A stretch of 7,771 bases of DNA from Phycisphaerales bacterium UBA7708. GTDB taxonomy: Bacteria; Planctomycetota; Phycisphaerae; Sedimentisphaerales; Anaerohalosphaeraceae. Numbering within the stretch: the first letter of the stretch is position 1; each line of letters opens with the position of its first letter. The DNA is taken from assembly GCA_002482415.1 (NCBI GenBank), contig DLFY01000225.1, positions 1 to 7,771 of the forward strand, written 5' to 3'. The position numbers and the translations under genes were made by a program. Under the pieces are notes generated by a model. It had not been told where the DNA came from, did no database searches, and saw only the letters and a program-made list of their open reading frames with translations. This document shows, piece by piece, positions 1 to 5,889 of the stretch.

Positions 1-23
1 TGCCGCATCGCCGGCGTCAGGTT
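1..23. repeat. Left copy of a 23-bp exact direct repeat (mutS 5' sequence)
   Basis: Bases 1-23 are identical to 4453-4475. The repeat encodes mutS codons for NLTPAMR plus the start of the next codon. It may extend left beyond the window, so 23 bp is a minimum length. With its partner it brackets the whole three-gene glycosyltransferase/radical SAM cassette. Confidence 0.9.
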
Positions 24-41
24 GTTTGGATCGATCGTCAT
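1..41 (-). CDS. mutS: DNA mismatch repair protein MutS, N-terminal fragment (runs off window)
   Basis: The ATG is at 41-39 on the minus strand and the frame stays open to the window edge, giving MTIDPNNLTPAMR followed by a partial codon that fits Q or H. The LTPAMRQ-type segment is the conserved opening of the MutS mismatch-recognition domain, where families typically read LTPxMxQYL and then a KxKYPDAxLFFRMGDFYE stretch. MutS binds mispaired bases and recruits MutL. Only 13 codons are visible, so the identification rests on this short motif and on the longer relic copy at 4410-4496, which continues with QYLEFKKKY. The start has no Shine-Dalgarno sequence and lies 8 nt after a perfect -10 box. 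The first 23 bases of the window are repeated exactly at 4453-4475. Whether the rest of the gene is intact cannot be seen. Confidence 0.75.
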   Translation of the reverse strand, partial: MTIDPNNLTPAMR

Positions 42-228
42 GGCGGCAAATTATACCACCAATGTGTTTTTTCTCAACTCCGAGGGTCGATTTTTCACAA
101 AACCGGAAGTCAGAATAAGCAACAATTTCCTTGCTTTTTCCATAAAACAAGAGTACATTTAACCATAACTGACAAGTAAAAACGTAAATCTCGAAGCCAA
201 AAACTTGAACGATACAGGCTCAAATAAA
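42..228. other. Divergent intergenic region between mutS and the glycosyltransferase operon
   Basis: This AT-rich stretch carries the mutS promoter at its left end. For the plus-strand operon only a weak candidate is visible: TTGCTT (131-136), a 17 bp spacer and TACATT (154-159), with about 3/6 and 4/6 matches. I see no terminator, RNA gene or convincing operator here. Confidence 0.4.
50..77 (-). promoter_or_regulatory. Predicted sigma70-type promoter of mutS (leaderless)
   Basis: On the minus strand, TTGAGA (77-72) is separated by 16 bp from a perfect TATAAT (55-50). A TG lies one base upstream of the -10, making an extended -10 element. The mutS ATG begins 8 nt after the -10, so the transcript would start at or within a few bases of the initiation codon. 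There is no room for a ribosome binding site. Confidence 0.65.
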
Positions 229-1263
229 ATGCAGCAGGGCGTCAAAACCATTTTAGTACGTTGTCCCAACTGGGTCGGGGATATCGTAATGGCAATTCCC
301 ACGCTGGACTGCATCCGGGAAAATTTCCCCCATGCCCGAATCACGGGAATCATCGGCAAAAACGCCCAGGGTATCGTACGGGACGGCCCGTGGTTCGATG
401 ATTTCATTGACTGTGAAGACAAAACGCTGGCCGGCATGCGCCGCATGATACACAAAATCCGGGCCATAAAACCGGATATGGCAATCCTGCTGACCAATTC
501 GTTTCGCTCGGTTTTGCCGGTCTGGCTGGGAAAAACAAAATCCATCTACGGCTACCGCAAAGACTGCCGGGGTCTGTTTCTGACCGGCGGCCCCAAACCG
601 CTTCGCCGCGGCTTTAGACTGATCCCGCGTCCGATGCAGGATTATTATCTGGAAATCACCCGATGGCTTCAATTAAAACCACCGACAGGACTTAAACCAA
701 GACTGTTTATCGGCCAGGACGTGCAAAAACGCGGCGACGAACTGCTGCAAAAATACGGTATTGCTGCCGGCGATAAAGTCGTCGGCATTAATCCCGGTGC
801 CAGTTTTGGTTCCTCCAAATGCTGGCCGCCCGAACATTTCGCCGCCACAGCGGATTTATTCACCCGGCAAGACGGCGTCAAGATATTACTCTTGACCGGC
901 CGGGGTGAAGAATCCATCGCACAGGCTATTTTAGCGAAAACAAAAACCCCCATCATCAATACCTCCTGTGACCATATCGATCTTGAACTGCTCAAACCTC
1001 TGATCAAACGATGCAATCTCTTGATTACCAATGACACAGGACCGCGCCATTACGCCGTCGCCTTTGATGTTCCCGCGGTGGTCATCATGGGACCAACCGA
1101 TCCGCGATATACCGCGTCCAACCTCGAAAATACCCGCGTGATTCGGACACAAGCGGACTGCTCGCCCTGCCACAAAAAAAAGTGTCCCACCGACCACCGC
1201 TGTATGAAAGAAATTAACCCCCAAATGGTGTTCGAAGCCGGGACAGAATTATTAAACAGGTAA
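229..1263 (+). CDS. WaaF-like ADP-heptose:LPS heptosyltransferase (GT9 family)
   Basis: This is predicted to transfer a heptose or related sugar from a nucleotide donor onto an inner-core lipopolysaccharide-type acceptor on the cytoplasmic face of the inner membrane. The 344-residue GT-B protein has the usual length for heptosyltransferase II. The N-terminal motif ILVRCPNWVGDIVMAIP is at residues 7-23. The central donor-domain motif INPGASFGSSKCWP is at about 187-200. The C-terminal NDTGPRH motif, the GT9 donor-binding signature, is at 268-274. A Cys cluster (C311, C314, C319, C325, spaced CxxC-x4-C-x5-C) lies near the end; similar clusters occur in WaaF relatives and could bind metal. I chose the ATG at 229, which directly precedes the conserved strand. 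A TTG at 205 would add 8 unconserved-looking residues, and neither start has a strong Shine-Dalgarno sequence. It is the first gene of a three-gene unit, with 7 bp before the next gene. The true acceptor is unknown, so I give no symbol. Confidence 0.85.
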   Translation: MQQGVKTILVRCPNWVGDIVMAIPTLDCIRENFPHARITGIIGKNAQGIVRDGPWFDDFIDCEDKTLAGMRRMIHKIRAIKPDMAILLTNSFRSVLPVWLGKTKSIYGYRKDCRGLFLTGGPKPLRRGFRLIPRPMQDYYLEITRWLQLKPPTGLKPRLFIGQDVQKRGDELLQKYGIAAGDKVVGINPGASFGSSKCWPPEHFAATADLFTRQDGVKILLLTGRGEESIAQAILAKTKTPIINTSCDHIDLELLKPLIKRCNLLITNDTGPRHYAVAFDVPAVVIMGPTDPRYTASNLENTRVIRTQADCSPCHKKKCPTDHRCMKEINPQMVFEAGTELLNR

Positions 1264-1270
1264 AATCCCA

Positions 1271-2851
1271 ATGAAACCCTCACACTACCGAGACCAGTTT
1301 ATTGCCCTTCAGCAAGCCGCGGCTGACAAAGACGCCTTATCGCACCTGGCCCGGCAGATTGCCGGCTCCTTTATGGATCATTATTATCAGGATGGGCATT
1401 ACGATGAGGCTTATATCGATTTACTCTGCGAAATGGCCGCCCTGGAGTCAGGCACAGCATGGAGCCAGGCTGTTTCATCGGCCTTTTTCAGTACCATCAT
1501 CGAAGAACTCTGCGACGATTATGAAGATTTCCAGTTCGAGGTTTATAACCGGGTCATGTCACAGGTCATTTCCTATTGCCGTAATCTCCCCGCAGCCCAA
1601 AAACTCGACCAGTATCTATCCCGGTTTCATCTCCGCTGTGCAGAAGACCTTTCCGGGCGGGCCAGGAACATCCATACCCGAAACTTCCATTTCCACCCCA
1701 ACACAAAAACGATAAAGAAAATCTATATCTTGTCGCGCATCACCATCGGTGCGGATGTCGCAATTGTCAGCGTGATAATTCAGCGCCTGTCCGTCCTGTT
1801 TCCGGATGCCCAAATCATCCTGCTGGGCAGCCTCAAACTTCAGGATGTCTTTGGCGGCAATCCCCGCCTCCTTATCCGGGAGGTTCCTTACAGTCGCAGC
1901 GGCAGCCTGCTCGATCGGCTTGAAAGCTGGTGCAGGCTGGTTGATCTGCTGGACAACCAGACAACCTCCGACAAAGATGCCGCCTTATGGATTGACCCTG
2001 ACTCCCGTCTCACCCAGTTGGGCATCCTCCCGATATGCAAAGAACACCATTATCTGTACTTCAACAGCCACACAGACTGGCTGTCAAGCCGGAACGCCTG
2101 CATGGCCGAACATGCCAATGCCTGGATGGACAGCGTCTTCGGCCGGCCGGGTTTCTGTTATCCCCGGGTGTGGCTTAAACCCGACCTGCTCAGCCAGACG
2201 CACACATTAATCCACTCCCTGCGGCAAAGCGGCTGCCAATCTATTACCACAATCAATTTCGGCGTAGGCGGAAATCCCCGCAAAAGACTCGGCCTGGATT
2301 TTGAAAAAAAACTGATCAGCGAATTATTGAAACAGCCCCAAAGCGTGGTGATTCTCGATCAGGGTTTCGGAGCCGAAGAAACGGCCTGCACCCGCCAAAT
2401 CATCGCCGACATGCAAAACAGGGGATACCCCGTCCATCAGTCCCGGTTCGAGCAGACCGCACCGGATAACTTTTCGCATGGATTATTGGCCATCGAATGC
2501 ACCATCGGTCAGATTTCAGCCCTGATCAGCGGCAGCGATGAATACATCGGGTATGATTCCGCTTGCCAGCACATTGCCGCGGCAAGCAGCATTCCCACCA
2601 TCACCATTTTTGCAGGCTCAAATAATCCGCGATTTATTCGCAGGTGGAGCGCCTGCTCAAATACTTCCTGCAAAGTTATTCATGTGGATACGCTCGGGCA
2701 TCCGGACACACTCAACCCGGATGATATTATCAGCCGTATCATGGAGGAACGTCAGCCTGCACTTCCCAGAGCAGAATCCCAAATCAAAATCATAGACGTT
2801 GAGCATCCAAAGCAAAAAACGAAAAAACAGACGCTGAAAAAACAGACATAA
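1271..2851 (+). CDS. Large divergent GT9-like glycosyltransferase with extra N-terminal region
   Basis: The protein has 526 residues, against about 350 for a normal GT9 enzyme. Residues 1-140 are predicted mostly helical, rich in Asp, Glu and Tyr, with no motif I recognise. A GT-B-like part follows. IYILSRITIGADVAIVSVI at 151-169 resembles the GT9 opening, with GADVA in place of the usual GD. INFGVGGNPRKRLG at 328-341 matches the donor-domain Gly-rich/Lys segment. IGYDSACQHIAAASSIPTI at 426-444 is the counterpart of the GT9 NDSGxxHxAAAxxxP motif. The tail (about 506-526) is Lys-rich, with a KKQT-L-KKQT duplication. Family membership is inferred from the position and spacing of these motifs. 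Activity is not proven, because the usual N of the NDSG motif is replaced (YDSA). The ATG at 1271 has a weak AGG upstream. Its neighbours, a heptosyltransferase and a radical SAM enzyme, suggest surface-glycan assembly. Confidence 0.65.
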   Translation: MKPSHYRDQFIALQQAAADKDALSHLARQIAGSFMDHYYQDGHYDEAYIDLLCEMAALESGTAWSQAVSSAFFSTIIEELCDDYEDFQFEVYNRVMSQVISYCRNLPAAQKLDQYLSRFHLRCAEDLSGRARNIHTRNFHFHPNTKTIKKIYILSRITIGADVAIVSVIIQRLSVLFPDAQIILLGSLKLQDVFGGNPRLLIREVPYSRSGSLLDRLESWCRLVDLLDNQTTSDKDAALWIDPDSRLTQLGILPICKEHHYLYFNSHTDWLSSRNACMAEHANAWMDSVFGRPGFCYPRVWLKPDLLSQTHTLIHSLRQSGCQSITTINFGVGGNPRKRLGLDFEKKLISELLKQPQSVVILDQGFGAEETACTRQIIADMQNRGYPVHQSRFEQTAPDNFSHGLLAIECTIGQISALISGSDEYIGYDSACQHIAAASSIPTITIFAGSNNPRFIRRWSACSNTSCKVIHVDTLGHPDTLNPDDIISRIMEERQPALPRAESQIKIIDVEHPKQKTKKQTLKKQT

Positions 2852-2875
2852 TCATCAGGAAACTGCACATCCCTT

Positions 2876-4399
2876 ATGAAAATTTTCTTTATTTATCCTA
2901 ACGCAGGCTCGCAGGTCGGTTTTAACTACGGCGTTTCCCATATCGCCGCAGTACTGGCAAAAGCCGGCCATCAGGTAACCTTCTGGCAGCTTTGTGAAGA
3001 CCTGGCCCCCCTGCCTTCCCAGGATGAATTTATCGCCCGAATTAAACAGGAAACCCCGGACCTGCTCGCCTTTTCGGTGGTGACCAACCAGTGGAATTAC
3101 ACCCGACAGCTTGCCGCCTGGGCCAGACAATCGCTTTCTATCCCTATCGTCTGCGGCGGGGTTCACGGCCTGGTCGGCGGACGGGAAATCCTGGAAACCG
3201 GCCTGTTCGATTATATCTTCCGCGGTGAATGCGAAGAGGCCTTTCCGGACTTTATCGAAAGACTTTCCTCAGGCCAATCCATCCGGGAGGTCCCGAATCT
3301 CGGCTTTATCGACAACGGCACAATTAAAATCAATCCCGTTGGCCCCCTGCCGGATTTGCAGCAACTGCCATTCAAAGACTACACTATCATGGATTTCCAG
3401 AAACTGATTGACGTCAAAAAAGGATGGGTGGGCCTGATGGCATCCCGGGGCTGCCCGTTTTCCTGCACCTATTGCTTTAATCACAAAATGGTTGCCGCCT
3501 ATCGCCACGACCTCAAATGCTCGTTCAAAGAGCTTGGCTATATACGACAGTTTCGGGTGGACCAGATCATCAACGAGATCAAATTTCTGCTGAAAAATTA
3601 CCATCACATCAAAACCTTCATTTTCGACGACGACCTGTTTACCTTCGACAAGGCCTATATCAAAGAATTTTGCCGCGAATACAAAAAAACATGCAATCTC
3701 CCCTTCGTTGTCAACGCCCACGTGAAATTTTTCGACGACGAAGTCGCCGCCCATCTCAAATCCGCCAACTGTACCGTCGTTAAATTCGGCGTGGAGTCCG
3801 GCAGCGAAAAAATCCGCAAGTCCGTCCTGAATCGCCACATGACCAATGACGACATCATTCAGGCCATCCGCATGGTCAATGACGCCGGCATGCACAGTTC
3901 CGTGTTTATCATCATTGGCTTTCCCCACGAAACCCGGCAGGATGTCTTCGACACCCTTCGCCTGCTGGGCCAGGCCCGCCCTGGCCGATTTCGCTGGACC
4001 TTCTTTTTCCCCTATCCGGGGACCAAAGCCCATCAAATCAGCCTCGACGGCGGATTTATCGACATCCAGAAGATGGATTCTCTCCAGAACTTTACGGATG
4101 AGTCCTGCCTGGAATTCGGTGCAGAGCACAATCTCCTCTTGAAAAAAATCGGCCGCATCATGCCCTGGTTCGTGAACGCATACTCCGGCCTGCCCGTTGC
4201 GGATTTTTACTGTCAGAAGGTCGATAATTTGTTGAACATGGATGAGACCGACTGGAATCGAATTGCACCCACCCTTGCCCAGGAAGACAAAACACTGTCG
4301 CAGCATTTTGCACAGGAAGGCCTGTCGCATTACGCCATCAAATACAATCCCTTCATGGGCGTCATCTCCGATTATTTTTTAAACGAAAAAAGCAAATAG
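2876..4399 (+). CDS. B12-binding-domain radical SAM protein
   Basis: This 507-residue protein has the two-domain layout of cobalamin-dependent radical SAM enzymes. The N-terminal Rossmann-like B12-binding domain (about 1-135) opens with MKIFFIYPNAG and includes IVCGGVHGLVGG at 91-102 and RGECEEAFPDFIERL at 116-130. It lacks the DxHxxG cobalt-ligand motif, as many members of this class do. The radical SAM barrel (about 185-390) has the 4Fe-4S motif CxxxCxxC at C193, C197 and C200, followed by FIFDDDLFTFD (248-258), FGVESGSEKI (304-313) and FIIIGFPHET (344-353). The class includes methyltransferases and ring- or lipid-modifying enzymes; the substrate here is unknown. Its place directly after two glycosyltransferases (24 bp gap) suggests that it modifies a glycan or lipid carrier. 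The ATG at 2876 has only AGGA (2857-2860) at a long spacing. No clear terminator follows the stop. Confidence 0.85.
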   Translation: MKIFFIYPNAGSQVGFNYGVSHIAAVLAKAGHQVTFWQLCEDLAPLPSQDEFIARIKQETPDLLAFSVVTNQWNYTRQLAAWARQSLSIPIVCGGVHGLVGGREILETGLFDYIFRGECEEAFPDFIERLSSGQSIREVPNLGFIDNGTIKINPVGPLPDLQQLPFKDYTIMDFQKLIDVKKGWVGLMASRGCPFSCTYCFNHKMVAAYRHDLKCSFKELGYIRQFRVDQIINEIKFLLKNYHHIKTFIFDDDLFTFDKAYIKEFCREYKKTCNLPFVVNAHVKFFDDEVAAHLKSANCTVVKFGVESGSEKIRKSVLNRHMTNDDIIQAIRMVNDAGMHSSVFIIIGFPHETRQDVFDTLRLLGQARPGRFRWTFFFPYPGTKAHQISLDGGFIDIQKMDSLQNFTDESCLEFGAEHNLLLKKIGRIMPWFVNAYSGLPVADFYCQKVDNLLNMDETDWNRIAPTLAQEDKTLSQHFAQEGLSHYAIKYNPFMGVISDYFLNEKSK

Positions 4400-4409
4400 C
4401 CCCTCTTCC

Positions 4410-4496
4410 AAAAAATAACGCATCGAGATATTTCTTCTTGAATTCCAGGTATTGCCGCATCGCCGGCGTCAGGTTATTATTGTCTATTGAAGTCAT
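4410..4496 (-). pseudogene. Truncated duplicate of the mutS 5' end
   Basis: Read on the minus strand from an ATG at 4496-4494, this gives MTSIDNNNLTPAMRQ and continues YLEFKKKYLDALFF. That is recognisably the first ~29 residues of a MutS protein (family pattern LTPxMxQYLxxKxKYPDAxLFF). After about 4410 the frame reads GRGAI and then Lys/Arg/Asn-rich residues to a TGA at 4364-4362, with no MutS similarity and running antisense into the radical SAM gene. The mismatch-binding domain is therefore lost after ~29 codons. The first codons parallel the real mutS start (MTIDPNN against MTSIDNNN) but use different codons, whereas the next 23 bases are identical. The ATG overlaps the last 20 bp of the ATPase gene in another frame and has no evident Shine-Dalgarno sequence. 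A functional 44-residue peptide is possible but unlikely. Confidence 0.7.
4453..4475. repeat. Right copy of the 23-bp exact direct repeat
   Basis: This is identical and in the same orientation to bases 1-23. Identity stops at 4476 (A here, G at the equivalent base 24). On the other side the comparison cannot continue, because the window begins there. The copy lies inside the mutS relic, just after the stop codon of the ATPase gene. Confidence 0.9.
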
Positions 4497-5745
4497 CTCG
4501 CGTGAATAGTTCCATTTGCCCCTTTCGTTTCATACTTTCTCTTTCCTGCCTGCGAATGTATTCACCTAACAAAGGAACAGCAAAAGAATATCTGCCATGT
4601 CGATTTTTGTACACTAATCCCATCAGAGTCAGAGTGTTCAGCATTTGGTTGACATGGCTTGAACTAAAAGGCTTTTTTAGCTTCCTTGCCGCCTCAACCA
4701 CTTCCTGAACAGAAAATTCTTCATCCGAAGTGTTCAGGTTCGCAATCACATGAAGAAGTTCTCTCTGTCTGTCAGTTGCCCTTGCCCAGCGACCTGCAAA
4801 AAAATCATTATCTAATTTTCGCGTTATCTCTTCGACAGCCTTTCGATAATCAATTTGCGGGTCTTGCGTTATTTTTAATTCCTGAAGATACATGTCAAAT
4901 GCTTCTTTGCAGATGTATTGTATAAAATATGGATATCCGCCGGAGCTTTTAACAATTTCGTCAATTGCATTAGTACTGAATTTTACCAGACAATGGGATT
5001 TTTTTACAGGCTCCACTATAGCATCCCTGCTGTCCTTTTTTCCCAGTCGATCCAGAAACATTACCGAAAACATCCTTTCCGCAAATGTTCGGGCCTCTAC
5101 GAGCTTGGGAAATAATGTCGGCAATCCTGTAAGAATCAGCATAAATGGAATATTCTTTCGCTGAATTGACTGAAATACTTCTAACAACAACGATAAAGGG
5201 TATTGCTCTTTCTGAGCCTGATCAGACATTGTTTGTGCCTCATCGTAAGCGAAAATAATCCCGCGATAACCTTTATTCTGAATACAACTCCATACTAATT
5301 CCAACACTCCCTTTAATTTGTCTGATGAAAGCCCCGGAAGTTCTTCATACACGCTTTTTAAAGTATAATAATCAAGCTGGGTTTCGATTCGCTTCTCAAC
5401 TCTGCTGAAGCCAAATGTTTTTTGCACCTCACTGGAAATAATTATACCGGAAGTTACAACTGCCAAATCTGTGATTAGTCGTAATGCAATCGTATCTTCA
5501 CTCACACAGGTCGATTCAGAAAGCTCTGTTCCCACCCATAACCAACCCGCCTCGATTGACAAAGGTCGGAATTCATCAAGGAGCACCGTCTTGCCAACAC
5601 CACGCAATCCAGTTAAAACCAAATTATCAACAATTACTTCCTGATTCAATAATTTCTTAAAGCCTTCTATCTCCTGAAAACGGCCGGCCAAATAGGGTGG
5701 ACGATGTCCGGCACCGGGTCGAAATGGATTGCTGATCGTACTCAT
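4477..5745 (-). CDS. Orphan AAA/ORC-type ATPase with C-terminal winged helix
   Basis: This 422-residue predicted cytoplasmic P-loop ATPase resembles the AAA_16/ORC-like group. Walker A GLRGVGKT is at 46-53. The Walker B-type segment GIIFAYDEA is at 162-170, with acidic D168 and E169. A sensor-like strand, FMLILTGLPTL, is at 201-211. Residues about 320-400 look like a winged-helix domain (ATDRQRELLHVIANL, then NQMLNTLTLMGLVY and GRYSFAVPLLGEYI). Such stand-alone ATPases are widespread, often near mobile DNA, and mostly lack a defined function; no partner gene is visible here. The ATG at 5745 is supported by GGAAGGA (5759-5753) 7 nt upstream. The gene is clearly AT-richer than its neighbours: three 60-base lines I counted gave about 33-42% GC and one 52%, against 57-58% for lemA/DUF3137 lines. 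This suggests acquisition from elsewhere. Its end overlaps the mutS relic by 20 bp. Confidence 0.85.
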   Translation of the reverse strand: MSTISNPFRPGAGHRPPYLAGRFQEIEGFKKLLNQEVIVDNLVLTGLRGVGKTVLLDEFRPLSIEAGWLWVGTELSESTCVSEDTIALRLITDLAVVTSGIIISSEVQKTFGFSRVEKRIETQLDYYTLKSVYEELPGLSSDKLKGVLELVWSCIQNKGYRGIIFAYDEAQTMSDQAQKEQYPLSLLLEVFQSIQRKNIPFMLILTGLPTLFPKLVEARTFAERMFSVMFLDRLGKKDSRDAIVEPVKKSHCLVKFSTNAIDEIVKSSGGYPYFIQYICKEAFDMYLQELKITQDPQIDYRKAVEEITRKLDNDFFAGRWARATDRQRELLHVIANLNTSDEEFSVQEVVEAARKLKKPFSSSHVNQMLNTLTLMGLVYKNRHGRYSFAVPLLGEYIRRQERESMKRKGQMELFTRDDFNRQ

Positions 5746-5768
5746 ATTTAGATCCTTCCATACAATAC

Positions 5769-5838
5769 GCTAATTTTAGCCATGTAATTAAATTTAGTAT
5801 ATTATATAAATTTATAGATGTCAATAATATTTTATTGA
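5769..5838. promoter_or_regulatory. Cluster of palindromes around the ATPase promoter (candidate operators)
   Basis: Three symmetric elements surround the promoter. TCAATAATATTTTATTGA (5821-5838) has 7-bp arms and a 4-nt centre and overlaps the -35 box. TAAATTTA occurs twice (5789-5796 and 5807-5814), 18 bp centre to centre, flanking the 10 bp that contain most of the -10. GCTAATTTTAGC (5769-5780) sits in the predicted leader with 5-bp arms. The DNA is very AT-rich, so some symmetry is expected by chance. No repressor gene is visible; the ATPase's own winged helix could be the regulator, but that is speculation. Confidence 0.35.
5796..5824 (-). promoter_or_regulatory. Near-consensus sigma70-type promoter of the ATPase gene
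   Basis: On the minus strand, a perfect TTGACA (5824-5819) lies 17 bp from TATACT (5801-5796, 5/6). The predicted start is near 5789, giving a ~44-nt leader that contains the ATPase Shine-Dalgarno sequence. A second, perfect TATAAT (5806-5801) overlaps, but its spacing to the -35 is only 12 bp. Confidence 0.65.
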
Positions 5839-5889
5839 TTTGAACAGAAAGAAGCATATCTTGTTTCCTGTCATACACTTATGAATGAT

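Larger units (their letters stand above)
5746..5889. other. AT-rich intergenic region between the DUF3137 and ATPase genes
   Basis: This holds the ATPase promoter and palindromes. The part next to the DUF3137 stop (5840-5889) shows no hairpin followed by a T-tract, so a rho-independent terminator for the lemA operon is not apparent. Confidence 0.5.

Noticed and set aside
205..228. TTG start for the heptosyltransferase
   Set aside because: It has no good Shine-Dalgarno sequence and adds 8 residues that do not match the family start; the ATG at 229 is preferred, though not proven.
3269..4330. 353-codon open frame on the minus strand
   Set aside because: It is antisense to the radical SAM gene. 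The plus-strand frame has clear motifs (CxxxCxxC, GVESGSE), while this one has no recognisable domain.
24..4452. A complete mobile element between the direct repeats
   Set aside because: All coding space is accounted for by three metabolic genes. No integrase, transposase or terminal inverted repeats are visible, so only the repeat bracketing is claimed.
5840..5889. Rho-independent terminator after the lemA-DUF3137 operon
   Set aside because: There is no GC-rich hairpin followed by a T-tract. The nearby palindrome at 5821-5838 is AT-only and overlaps a -35 box.
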